Part shown: piece by piece, positions 17,390-28,400 of the stretch | Layout of the letters: each line of letters begins with the position of its first letter | Position numbering within the stretch: the first letter of the stretch is position 1 | Source: Caproicibacter sp047833665 | GTDB lineage: Bacteria; Bacillota; Clostridia; Oscillospirales; Acutalibacteraceae | Assembly: GCA_047833665.1 (NCBI GenBank) | Contig: CP181261.1 | Span: forward strand, 2,046,001-2,110,000 | DNA: 64,000 nt | Direction of reading: 5' to 3' | Made by a program: the position numbers and the translations under genes | Notes under the pieces: generated by a model | What the model saw: only the letters and a program-made list of their open reading frames with translations | Databases searched by the model: none | What the model was told of the DNA's origin: nothing

Positions 17390-18755
17390 TTAAGAAAGCA
17401 GTCCCATGCTGTATTTCCACGCAAGGATGCGCAGAACGGATTCATCCAACCGTTCCATGCTGACCGTTCCGTCTTGCACAGCCGCGTATAAGGCCTCAAA
17501 ACTGTTTTTCATATCCGATGTCAGCAGAATATCGTTTCCCGCCAGAAATGCCTGCACAACTGCATTTTTATCGTTCGTAAAATCGGTAATCGCCTTCATA
17601 GACACTGTTTTTCATATCCGATGTCAGCAGAATATCGTTTCCCGCCAGAAATGCCTGCACAACTGCATTTTTATCGTTCGTAAAATCGGTAATCGCCTTC
17701 ATAGACAGGTCATCCGTCATAATGACGCCGGAAAAGCCGATTGTTTCCCTGAGAATTCTATGTACTTGGGGCGAAAGGGATGCCGGATTTTGGGAATCCA
17801 TACATTCTACAATATTGTGGCAAACCATCACACAAGGTGCTCCCGCCTGAATCCCGGCTTGAAAAGGGAGAAAATCGTGTAATTGAAATGTCTGATAGCT
17901 GCGCTTGTCCCTCACAATACCGGTATGTGTGTCTCCGTTGTTCCCATAACCCGGAAAATGCTTGAGTGTGCAGGCAATCCCCTCCTGCAAATAAGCATCG
18001 ACAGAAATACGCACAAATTCTGCAGTCTGCTTTGCATTTTGGCCAAATGCCCGCTCATACATAAAGTCCGACGGATTCACAGATACATCACAGACAGGGG
18101 CAAGGTTCATGTTCAGGCCTAAGGATTTCATCAGCTGTGCTTTCTGTACCGTATCCTGCGCAATACCATCGAGTCCGCTCAGGCGGAAAATCTCCTGCGG
18201 AGAACGGAACTTCTGCGGGGAGAGCGCAGCGTATTGGCTGATGCGAACAACTGTGCCGCCTTCTTCATCACAGCAAAGTATCATCTTGACTTTGCTGGAA
18301 TTTTGGTAAGAGGCGAGCGTTTTGCGCACCTGACCGGAAGTTTTGTCCGCAAAGTCCCGAGCCGTTAAACAGTATCCGCCCGGCTGATAGTCATCAATAG
18401 CCTTCACTGCACCCGCTTCCGGACAGGTAAAGAAAAACACCTGCCCCACCTTTTCCTTTGTCGTCATTTTCTGAAGACGCTTTTGGGCCGCCTCGCTGTA
18501 AGGTGCAAATAAACCATTCACCGGGGTATATGCAGTTGCTTGGTTTGTTTCTTCAGAAGACGACAGCTCTGCCTTGGCCGACGATGTCGACGGCAGAGAC
18601 ACCGTAATTTTTTCAGCCGGAGGGAACATGTAGTCAAGCATCTTGTTCGCAATTTGATAAAATATGATGGCTAAAGCACCCACACAAAGAAACAATAGCA
18701 GAAAAAGAATGATTTCCGCAAAACTATGTCGGCCTGTTTTGCGTTGGTATTTCAT
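17390..18755 (-). pseudogene. Membrane-anchored glycoside hydrolase 3 (NagZ-like beta-N-acetylhexosaminidase) broken by a 103-bp tandem duplication
   Basis: The protein begins at the ATG at 18755 (GGGGAGG upstream), with an N-terminal transmembrane anchor at about residues 13-38 and a GH3 barrel: KHFPGYGNNGDTHTG carries the acid/base region, VIMTDDLSMKAI the nucleophile Asp. NagZ-type enzymes remove N-acetylglucosamine from wall fragments. A perfect 103-bp duplication (17501-17603 and 17604-17706) shifts the frame, so translation ends at 17568 after a short wrong tail, while the true C-terminal end (FEALYAAVQDGTVS ... LLS) continues in another frame to 17390. Removing one copy restores one frame (448 residues from the older start at 18839, 420 from the ATG at 18755). 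It is 23 bp downstream of glgA. Confidence 0.85.
17501..17706. repeat. Perfect 103-bp tandem duplication inside the nagZ-like gene
   Basis: Positions 17501-17603 and 17604-17706 are identical. The length is not a multiple of three, which explains the frame change in the surrounding gene. Confidence 0.97.
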
Positions 18756-18778
18756 CGATTTCCTCCCCAGTGCCGAAA

Positions 18779-20206
18779 TTAACCGTTTTTCAAAAGGCTG
18801 CGGTACAAGCGAATATACTGATTTGCGCAATGTCCCCAACTAAAATCACATTTCATTGCGCGCCGCATCAGGTCTTGCCATTCTTCTTGATTGCGGTAAT
18901 CTTGAATTGCTCGATGGATTGCTTGCAGCATATCGCCGCTGTCATAGTTTTCAAAAGTAAATCCGTTGCCCTCGCCGTGGCCGTTATCTGTAACAGAATC
19001 CTTAAGTCCACCGGTCGCATGCACCACAGGAATAGAGCCGTATCGCAGGGCAATCAACTGTGAAATTCCGCAGGGTTCACTTTTGGATGGCATTAGAAAA
19101 ATATCGGATGCGGCATAGATTTTATGAAAAAGCTCTGGGGAAAAGCCAAAACAGACACATACACGCCCGGGGAAATTTTCCTGCAGTTGACGGAAAAATG
19201 TTTCGTACTCCCAGTCTCCGGAACCGAGAATGACAAACTGACAGTCCGTGGAATGGAGCAAATTGCCAAGCGAGTCCCGTACCAAGTCCAACCCGTTTTT
19301 GGAAACCATGCGCGTCACCATGCTAAGAAGCGGCGTTCGTTCCCCCGGAGTGAGATTCAGCCGTTTCTGCAGGTGAATTTTATTCTCTTTTTTCCCGGAA
19401 AGTTCTTCGGCGGAATAGTTAACATAAATATCGGGATCGGTCTCGGGATTATATAAGTTTGTATCAATGCCGTTGAGAATACCGCTGAGTTTCCATTGAT
19501 GTTCAAGCAAAATACGGTCCAATCCATGAGAATACAACGGATCCAGAATTTCTGACGCATAAGTTGGACTGACTGTGGTTACACGGTTAGTACATTCAAT
19601 TCCGCCCCTTAGGAAATTGATGCATTCCCCTAATTGCATGATCGACATGGCATTTTTCGGCAGACCGACAACGTCTTGCAGAATCTCTTTTCCATATTTC
19701 CCCTGATACTGAATATTATGAATGGTTAAAACCGTTTTCATGCCGCGATACCAATCCTGATGCGCATAAAACATGCTGAAATATACAGGAACCAGTGCAG
19801 TCTGCCAATCGTTTGCATGGATAATGTCCGGTTTAAACTCAATGTAAGGAAGCATTTCCAAAACGGCTCTGGAAAAAAACGCAAAGCGTTCTGCATCATC
19901 GAAATACCCATACAAGCCGCGGCGCTTAAAATAATGCCGATTGTCAATTAAGTAGTAAATCACATTGCCAACGCGCGTTTCAAATACGCCGCAATATTGC
20001 CTGCGCCATGCAACCGGAACCGATAAACTAGTGATGAATTTCAACCTGCCACGAAGTTCTTTCGGAATATCCGCATACAGAGGCATAACCACCCGACAGC
20101 CAATTAAACGCAGCCTCAGCGCCTTAGACAGCGAACTGGACACTTTCGCCAATCCTTCTGTGGAAGCAAAAGGCATCGCCTCGCTTGTACAGTACAGTAC
20201 CTTCAT
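18779..20206 (-). CDS. glgA: Glycogen synthase-like glycosyltransferase (GT5) with missing catalytic residues
   Basis: 475 residues, full length and colinear with bacterial GlgA, which extends glycogen from ADP-glucose. The two GT-B halves are visible (HANDWQTALVP, TIHNIQYQGKYG, LNGIDTNLYNP, SEPCGISQLIALRYGSIPVV, TGGLKDSV). However, the N-terminal KTGGLADV signature is STEGLAKV (residues 15-22), so the substrate-binding Lys15 is Ser, and the RxxxQKG motif is RMVSKNG, so the Lys equal to E. coli Lys305 is Asn. The catalytic Glu of EPCG remains. It may be a non-catalytic or altered paralogue; no glgC or glgB lies nearby. ATG at 20206 with AAGGAG. Likely co-transcribed with the nagZ-like gene. 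Confidence 0.85.
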   Translation of the reverse strand: MKVLYCTSEAMPFASTEGLAKVSSSLSKALRLRLIGCRVVMPLYADIPKELRGRLKFITSLSVPVAWRRQYCGVFETRVGNVIYYLIDNRHYFKRRGLYGYFDDAERFAFFSRAVLEMLPYIEFKPDIIHANDWQTALVPVYFSMFYAHQDWYRGMKTVLTIHNIQYQGKYGKEILQDVVGLPKNAMSIMQLGECINFLRGGIECTNRVTTVSPTYASEILDPLYSHGLDRILLEHQWKLSGILNGIDTNLYNPETDPDIYVNYSAEELSGKKENKIHLQKRLNLTPGERTPLLSMVTRMVSKNGLDLVRDSLGNLLHSTDCQFVILGSGDWEYETFFRQLQENFPGRVCVCFGFSPELFHKIYAASDIFLMPSKSEPCGISQLIALRYGSIPVVHATGGLKDSVTDNGHGEGNGFTFENYDSGDMLQAIHRAIQDYRNQEEWQDLMRRAMKCDFSWGHCANQYIRLYRSLLKNG

Positions 20207-20465
20207 ACTGATATCTCCTTATCTATCATTCCAAACCGAGCTAGGCAGCCCGTTCTTCCTCGTCCGTCGGTTTCATTGCGGCCTGTTAATTGCTGAAAAT
20301 CACTCTTTGCGGAAACTTCGCATCATGCGGTGCGCAAACAAGACAAATTATCCTGCTCTCCCACTGTGGAAAGACTATATTAGTACGATGGGTAAGTCAT
20401 AACGCCATGCACATTGCTCTTTCACATGCTGTTGCGCCATTTTGGTGTAGATTACATCTATGGTA

Positions 20466-20493
20466 ATTATAGCACAAATTGGAAAAATATCAA
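20466..20493 (-). promoter_or_regulatory. Sigma-A promoter of glgA
   Basis: Minus strand TTGATA (20493-20488), 16-bp spacer, TATAAT (20471-20466). It lies ~260 bp before the glgA ATG, so the transcript would have an unusually long untranslated leader. Confidence 0.7.
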
Positions 20494-20806
20494 GCAATTT
20501 TAGTGATTATTTAACGTTATTTTGAATATAATATTTAAATTTTTGTTCATTTTGTTAAAAATTATCGCAAAATCTTTGAATAAAGCTTTTTTCTTATTTA
20601 TCATATTTTTATCATATCATAGCACATTTGTCGATTTTTGCCTTATCCACACGTCTAGAAAAAATCCTGAAACATTATTTTAAAATAATGCATAAGCTTG
20701 CATCTTTTTTTATACTTCTTTCAAAACAGATTCTCTAAAAAAACGATTTTATTTAATTTTTTCGTGCTATTTTTTGATAAAAAATACGTATACAGCGCAA
20801 AAAACA

Positions 20807-20835
20807 TTGAAAAATAAAGTTTTTTGTGTTAAAGT
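20807..20835 (+). promoter_or_regulatory. Putative promoter of gdhA
   Basis: TTGAAA (20807-20812), 17-bp spacer, TAAAGT (20830-20835), 35 bp before the ATG. The -10 is imperfect but the position is right. Confidence 0.5.
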
Positions 20836-20870
20836 GAATAAAAATACTTTTATTCTTTGGGGGAGCAAAA

Positions 20871-22202
20871 ATGAATTATATTGATGAACAACTGGCAAAA
20901 TTGACTGAAAAAAATCAAAGTGAACCGGAATTTATTCAGGCTGCCACAGTCGTCCTAAAGTCTCTTGCTCCTGTGTTGGAACAAAACCCAAAATATCAGG
21001 AAGCAGGCATTATTGAGAGAATCACAGAACCGGACCGGCAGATTATGTTCCGCGTTGCATGGACGGACGACAATGGAAAAGTGCAGGTCAACCGCGGATA
21101 CCGTGTTCAGTTTAACAATGCCATCGGCCCTTACAAAGGCGGACTTCGTTTTCACCCCTCTGTAAAATTAGGCACTATCAAGTTCCTCGGCTTTGAACAG
21201 GTCTTTAAAAATTCACTGACAGGTCTGCCGATTGGCGGCGGCAAAGGCGGCTCCGATTTTGACCCGAAGGGCAAATCCGACCGTGAAGTGATGGCCTTCT
21301 GCCAGAGTTTCATGACAGAGCTTTACCGCCACATTGGACCGAACACGGACGTTCCTGCCGGAGATATTGGCGTGGGAGCGCGTGAAATCGGATTTCTGTT
21401 TGGCCAGTACAAGCGTTTGCGCAATGAATATACCGGCGTTTTAACCGGCAAAGGTTTAAATTACGGCGGTTCGCTTGCCCGTACCGAGGCAACCGGTTAC
21501 GGCCTTCTGTACCTGACGGATGCAATGCTGCGCAAGAACGGCGAATCCATCAAAGGCAAAACCATCGCAATTTCCGGCGCGGGCAATGTTGCAATTTACG
21601 CTTGTGAAAAAGCGCAGGCACTTGGGGGTAAAGTCGTTACAATGAGCGACTCCACCGGATGGGTTTACGATGCCGACGGCATTGACCTGAAAGCAATAAA
21701 GGAAATCAAAGAAGTAAAGCGCGGCCGTTTGTCAGAATACAAGGCATACCGCCCGAATGCTGTCTATCATGAGGGCAAAGGCGTTTGGAATACCCCCTGT
21801 GATATTGCACTGCCCTGCGCGACTCAGAATGAACTGCTCCTCGATGACGCAAAGGCACTTGTGAAAAACGGAGTCATAGCCGTGGCAGAAGGTGCCAATA
21901 TGCCGACCAGCATTGAGGCAACCAAATATCTTCAGGAACACGGCGTTTTATTCGCACCCGGAAAAGCTGCTAATGCGGGCGGTGTAGCTGTATCCGCTCT
22001 GGAAATGAGCCAGAACAGCATACGCCTTTCTTGGAGTTTTGAAGAAGTCGACCAGAAACTCAAAGGCATAATGGAAAATATCTTTAATAATATTTCCAAT
22101 GCAGCGGAACAATACGGCTGCTCGAAAAACTATGTGGCAGGCGCTAACATTGCGGGATTTGTCAAGGTTGCTGATGCAATGCTCGCACAAGGTATCGTCT
22201 AA
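20871..22202 (+). CDS. gdhA: Glutamate dehydrogenase, NADP-type (class I hexameric)
   Basis: 443 residues, the usual length for hexameric glutamate dehydrogenase, which interconverts 2-oxoglutarate plus ammonia and glutamate. Seen: the substrate region GPYKGGLRFHPSV, the catalytic PIGGGKGGSDFDPKGKSD, and a dinucleotide fold with GAGNVAIYACEKA. The MAFCQSFMTELYRHIGPNTDVPAGDIGVG stretch is of the NADP (biosynthetic) type, although coenzyme preference by eye is uncertain. ATG behind GGGGGAG. Single gene with its own promoter and terminator. Confidence 0.95.
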   Translation: MNYIDEQLAKLTEKNQSEPEFIQAATVVLKSLAPVLEQNPKYQEAGIIERITEPDRQIMFRVAWTDDNGKVQVNRGYRVQFNNAIGPYKGGLRFHPSVKLGTIKFLGFEQVFKNSLTGLPIGGGKGGSDFDPKGKSDREVMAFCQSFMTELYRHIGPNTDVPAGDIGVGAREIGFLFGQYKRLRNEYTGVLTGKGLNYGGSLARTEATGYGLLYLTDAMLRKNGESIKGKTIAISGAGNVAIYACEKAQALGGKVVTMSDSTGWVYDADGIDLKAIKEIKEVKRGRLSEYKAYRPNAVYHEGKGVWNTPCDIALPCATQNELLLDDAKALVKNGVIAVAEGANMPTSIEATKYLQEHGVLFAPGKAANAGGVAVSALEMSQNSIRLSWSFEEVDQKLKGIMENIFNNISNAAEQYGCSKNYVAGANIAGFVKVADAMLAQGIV

Positions 22203-22270
22203 ATTCAGAAAGTGCAGACAAGTCCTCCAGTTACATACAACTAAATTGTTTCAAAAAACAGCTCTCTTTA

Positions 22271-22311
22271 AAAAGCCTCCTGTTGCAGTAAAACTGCGGC
22301 AGGGGGCTTTT
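22271..22311 (+). terminator. Rho-independent terminator after gdhA
   Basis: Stem of AAAAGCC/GGCTTTT with an inner TGCAGT/ACTGC pair, ending in TTTT. It separates gdhA from the giant repeat gene. Confidence 0.75.
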
Positions 22312-22423
22312 GATGTGTCGAAAAAAGTCGCGGCTTTTACAAAACACTTTCTAATGCACCCATACGGCACACAAAGAATAAAATATAGCATACATGGGCG
22401 TATAGTGCAGCGTTATAAAGTGA

Positions 22424-25400
22424 GTGAATGTCGTGGCCATTCAGCCTTCTGATTTTACCATAAGCCTGTCCCCCGATCCCGTTGGAATCGTAGTGGGGAT
22501 GAACAGCAATGTCAGTATGTCTTTTACAAATACAAATACCGTTGACAGGGGGTATAACCTAACAGCGGAACTGATTCTTCCGGACGGAGTATCTTTTGTT
22601 GGCAGCACAATTACGCCAACTTCCGTTGTCGCTGGGCCTAACGGAACCATTATTGTCAGTTGGACCAACATAAAGGATCTTGCCCCTAATGAAGTTGATT
22701 TTCAGTTTCAGGCAACTGTGCAAGCAGACGAAACCTTTCGAGAAACGGGAGAATCTGTGCCTTTCGATGTACCGATATCGGCTGTGGTGCTAAATGCCAC
22801 AGTTGATACGCTGCCAAGGGGAAATGATGACCCCGGGAATGAGGAAATCCCAAAAACAGATTCCTCCAATTACATTCCCTTGCGGTACAGTCTTACCAAG
22901 ACAGCACCGAGTAAAATGCCGAAAGGCGCCGGCCTGTTTATTCCGGAAACGGAGCCGCTGTGGCCGTATGAATACACCCTAACGGTGATGAACAACAGCC
23001 GCATGCCTTCCACTGTAACATTAGTGGATAACCTGCCCAACGGCGTGCGATACCTTGGTAATTTGTCCGTGAGCGGGCCGGACGCGGCGGCGCTGTCTTC
23101 TCCAACCGTCACGATTCCAAGCCCCGGCCCGGACTGCCAAAGCTTTGTGACGTTGGACTGGGGTACGGTCACCCTATCGGAAAACAGCGTAAACGTCATC
23201 ACGTTTGAAGCGGCAATATGGGATAATTACACCGTGGCATGTGAGGAAAACACCGGAGAACGAATCCCGCATACGGAAGGACTAACCAATGTGGCGGTTT
23301 TAGACGGTTTGTCCGGCCCTGTGGAAGCTTCCACAGTCACAAACGCAATGGACGCGGTCATCTACAAAAGCGTCGCATCCGAAACAACGGAGGTCGGACA
23401 GCTCAACCACTATACCCTGAACTACCGAATCAATCAGTATGATGATATTGACTCTTTTGTGATAACCGATACCATCGGAAATGGGCAAAGCTACGAGGAC
23501 GGCTCTGCGTCCATAGCGCCGAGTTCCGTAACGGTCAATGCCGACGGCACCACGGAATTGGAGTGGATTCTTGGACTGCAGTCAGCGGGGAGTTCGGGCA
23601 GTATCACCTTTAATACCACAACGGACGCATCCTATTCCATGGAAGGACCGGTGAGTGCCGATGACGCGCTGGGAAATGTAGCCAACATCAACGGCTTTAA
23701 CCCAACTTCCGGCACAACAACGCCGGACAGCAGCCAAGCGAGTATCATGGTTACGATTCCAAGCATCACAAAAGAACTGCTGGGCTATTACTACGAGGAC
23801 GGCACTGCCAAGTCTTATGATGTCGCCGCGCCGGGTGATGAGGTGGAATTCCGCATCACATACAGTTCCATCGGCCTGAACGCACAGCAGAGAGATATTG
23901 AAATTGACGAATACGCACCCGAAAATATGGGTCCTCTCACCGCAGCGCTTCCCGTTACCTACGGTGGAACTCTTCCGGGATCTTTTGCCCCTGTTACCGT
24001 CTCCCCCAATGGATTGAGATGGAGCCTTGGCACCCTGCCCGGGGACACCCTATGGACGGCCACTTTTAAAGTGCCCGTACAGGATATCGAATTTACCGGA
24101 GCGAGAAACAACCTTGCAAAATTAGCGGGCAGCAATACGGAAGAATTTGCGTACAGCGACAGGGATCAGGTGGAAGTCCTATTCGGTGAGCCGAATATAG
24201 AATTTGAAAAAACGGTTTCCGGTCCCGATGTAACCGCAATAAAAGCAGGGGAAATCTATACCTATTCCATTACGGTATCAAACCCGCAGAATGAAGATTT
24301 AACGGTAACAGACGCGTTTGAAATGGACCTAACCGATGTGATTCCGGATAATCTTTCTTATAACGGGGTTTTCAGTGTAACCGGGACGGGAACCCATACA
24401 ACGCCTGTCTTTTCCGGGCAAAATGTTTCCATGACAATCAGTCAACTGGCACCGGGCGAAAGCCTGACCTTCAGTTATGAGGTCGTGGTGGAACCCACGG
24501 TTGTTGCAGGTTCCACACTGGTTAATGAAGCCGTATTGCAAAGGCCGTACTCCCAGCCCAGCCGATCTTATCAGTTTCCGGGCGATCCTTTCACGGACAG
24601 CGCCGTTTTAAATACGGAAGGCCTCGTGATCTCTAAACTGATTACGCCTGTCTTTGCAAAAATCGGCGACACAGTCACCTATATTCTTCAGGTGACCGTC
24701 CCCGAAGGCACGGCAGCATACAATGTGCAAACGGTAGACGTTTTCCCTGACGCAACACAGGATTATATTGTGGGGAGCGCTACCAAAGACGGCGTTCCCA
24801 TCGTTCCTACCGTCTCCGGAGGGACGGTTACGTTCCCAACCGTCCCATTCGTGGATGCCTCTGAGGCAGAGGTCACCATGATTTACTCGTTTAAAGTGAG
24901 GATTACCGGCGGAACTTTCGCTTCCCCGTATATCAGTTATCAAACCGACTACGCAACTGTCAGCTGGGATATCGACGACCAAGGAACCCCTGCAGACCCC
25001 TTTACAACGTCGGAGGTTCTTCAGGTTAGAACGCCGTCTCTAACCGCAACCAAGGAGCAGCGCAACGCCACCACGGGCGGAAACTTTACCACAAGTCTCC
25101 GAAGCTATACTCCCGGCGACGTTATCCAGTACAGAATTACCGTACAAAACAACGGAACGGAAACCGCGTATGATTCCGTCATTACGGATGTCATTGATCC
25201 GCTTTTGTCCTATATCCCCGGCTCCATTACGGTAACCAGCGGTTCGGCGGCCGTTACGGGAGGAACCCTTGTATGGAATATTCCCGAAATTGCCGCATCC
25301 GGCACTGCTGTGCTGACATTCAGCGTCGATACCCTTGCAGGTGTTGCTTCCAACGGCAGAATAACAAACAATGCCACCTATATTTACAATACAAATAACA

Positions 25401-28400
25401 ACGGGTTTGGATTCCTTCGGGGGCCGTTTACAACCAATACGGTGCAGCTGCGTTCTCCGTCAGCCCGAATTACAAAAACCGCTTCTTTGTCAGAAGGGGA
25501 AATCGGGGACGATATCACTTACAACATCACGGTAACAGTACCGGAGAATACCATTGCCTACACCCCTACAGTCAGCGATATTCTTCCGGTGGGGCAAACC
25601 TATATCGGGCCCGCCACAAGGCAGCAGCTGCCCCTTCCCGCTGCGCCGATTGTGCCCACTGTTTCCGGGCAAAATATCACATTCCCGGTTAACCCAGACA
25701 TCACCGCAGTCGGCGGGGACGTAACCATTATTTACACCTTTACCGCAAGGATTACCGATGCCACTCATGCCCAGCCGTATGAGGAAACCCAGACCGATTC
25801 CGCCAGAGTGGAATGGGCCATAGAGCCCGGCGGCACATCTGTGCGCAGCAGCAACACATCCCTGTCCATTACGGCAAGGACACCGCATATTACCATTTTA
25901 AAAGAACAGCGGAATGACACGGACGGCGGAAGCTATACCACAGCGAATATCTCCGCGCTGCCGGGGGACGTTGTTCATTACAGATTTACCATCACTTCCG
26001 ACGGCGCATCCCCTGCCTATAACATCAACCTAAACGACGTATTAAGCGACGATCTTTCATATAGCGGAATTGTTGCGGCACCGACAGCGGGAACGGTCAC
26101 TCCTCCCACGGCGCCTCCCGATGCCACCCTCATTTGGAATATCCCGCAGTTAGACAGCGGACAGAGTGCCACACTGGAATTTGCGGTGATTGTAAACAGC
26201 GGAATCGGGGCATTCTCGGCAATTAATGATTTGGCCTCGGCAACTTACGACTCCAACGATGTAAATCCCGTCACCTATCCTGCAGCCTCCAACCAGGTAA
26301 CTATTGACATTCCTGCTTTGGAATTTGTTAAATCCGCATCAACAACCACGGCAGCCATTGGAGATACCATCACCTATACGCTGACGGTCGAGATCCCCGA
26401 TGGCGTAGTGGCTTACAATCTGGAATTAAAAGACGAAATCCCCGTGGGGCAGGAATATGTTCCCGGCAGCTGGTCACCCGGAGTCCCTACGTCCACACCC
26501 AACGAAGTCATCTATAATGAACCCGTCACTCCGATTGTGGGACCGCAAACACTTGTATTCACCTTTGACACCGTCGTAGTAAGCGGACGGCAAACGCCGC
26601 CCTACACACAGATACAGCCCAACAGAGCACGCTTAACTTGGGATTTAACCCCCGACGGGCCTATGGCACCTGCTGTTCTGGACACAATTGATATTGAAGT
26701 GCTCACACCCCATATCACAGCCCGAAAAGAGCAGCGCAACGTCACACAGGGCGGAGGGTTCACCACCGACCCACTCATCGGAGTTGCAACGAACGATACG
26801 GTTGAATACAGAATTACACTTGAAAACGACGGAGCAGGTACGGCGTACAACATCGTCACGTCCGACACGCTTGACCCCAGCCTGACCTACACGGGTGTTG
26901 TGACACCGCCGCCGGGCACCGTGGTATCTTCGGTATCTCCCGGAGACCCCGATGGCACCATTACTTGGACGGAATCCACACTCTCCGCAGGAGCATCCGT
27001 TGTACTGGTTTTCTCGGTTCTTGTTAACGCGGGTCCTGCTCCGGGGACTGCCGTTTCCGACCAAACCTCCACGGTATATGACACTGCGCTTGTAAACCCG
27101 TCCACCCTCGGGCCGACACTGTCCAACCAAGTTGCTTTTAACTTTAACAACCCTGTTATCACAAAAGCCATTGACAAAGAAAGCGCCTTTGTGGGCGATA
27201 CCGTCACTTACACGGTATCCATCACCATTCCGAACGGCAATATTGCCTATGATGTTCAGGTAAGCGACATGCTGCCCGCAGGGCAAAGCTATGTTTCCGA
27301 AAGTTTGACAAGAAACGGGGTACCTGTTTCCTCGCCGACCCTGACTTTCCCGTCGGAAGGAACCATTGACGCCACTGCGGGAGAGGTAACCATCGTCTAT
27401 ACCTTTGACGCGGTGATAGACAGCATCGCATCTTCGCCGCAGGAGGAACAGATAAACTCGTCCACCATCGAGTGGAACATCGCACCCGGCGGACCTGCAG
27501 GCACTCCGCAGAATGCAGAAGTTGGAGTCTTTGTAACGGACAGCAGCATCACCGTTGAAAAGCAGCAAAGGAATTTTACCACCGGCGTTCCGGCATCATT
27601 TACAACCGCCCCCGTTGATGTTTCCGTGGGAGATGTGGTCTATTATCAATTTACCGCCACAAACCCGAGTGCGAATACGATTTATAACGTGAGCATAGAC
27701 GACGTTTTAAGTCCGTATCTGCAGTTTAACGGCAGTGTCACTCCGCCGGCAGCAGGTATCATCACGCATACGGGCGGCACCGTGAACTGGAGCATCGACT
27801 CCATTCCCGCCTTCACCTCTTACAGCGCCGTGTTTGCCGTAACCGTTTTACCCGGGGCAAGCGCACAGAGTACCATTGAAAATACGACTTCCGCCACTTT
27901 CACCGCGACCGCGACAAATCCCGTGGTGGTCTATGGCCCAACGACATTTAACACCGTCGAATTAATACTGCCTTCCCTGCTCCTTGAAAAGAGCGTATCC
28001 AATGAAACGGTGCGGGTTGGGGAAATTATCACCTATACGCTGACTCTGACCGTTCCCGCCGGAACCATCGCATACAATGCTGTGGTATCCGACACGCTGC
28101 CTTCCCAGCAACTCTATATGGGCTCCGCGACACGCAACGGCGTCCCCGTATTACCCTCACAAGCAGGCCAAACAATCACCTTTAATACGGAATCGGTGAT
28201 TGATGCCACTGCGGGAGAAGTGGTGATTGTCTACACCTTTAAAGCGCGTCCCACTGTTGGCAGCAACACGTCTCCTTACACACAGGTTCAGCAGAATACT
28301 GCCACCGTCAACTATGATATCGATACCGAAGGCACACCCGCGGTTTCTTCCACCGCACAGCAGGATATCACCGTATTCAGACCGTTTGTGGAAGTCCTAA

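Larger units (their letters stand above)
20207..20870. other. AT-rich divergent intergenic region between glgA and gdhA
   Basis: 664 bp without a supported gene. It contains a glgA promoter (20466-20493) that implies a leader of about 250 nt, and a gdhA promoter at 20807-20835. I recognise no riboswitch or T-box in the long glgA leader. Confidence 0.7.

Noticed and set aside
20207..20460. Cyclic-di-GMP or other riboswitch in the glgA leader
   Set aside because: The conserved core motifs of the classes I know are not present.
22389..22395. CATACAT upstream of the giant gene as a sporulation sigma-E -10
   Set aside because: No matching -35 at the right distance could be found, so the sporulation promoter is not called although it would support the spore hypothesis.
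26645..27568. Long minus-strand open frame (307 codons) and several others opposite the giant gene
   Set aside because: They are mirror frames of the repeat coding sequence with repetitive, low-quality protein composition and no start signals.
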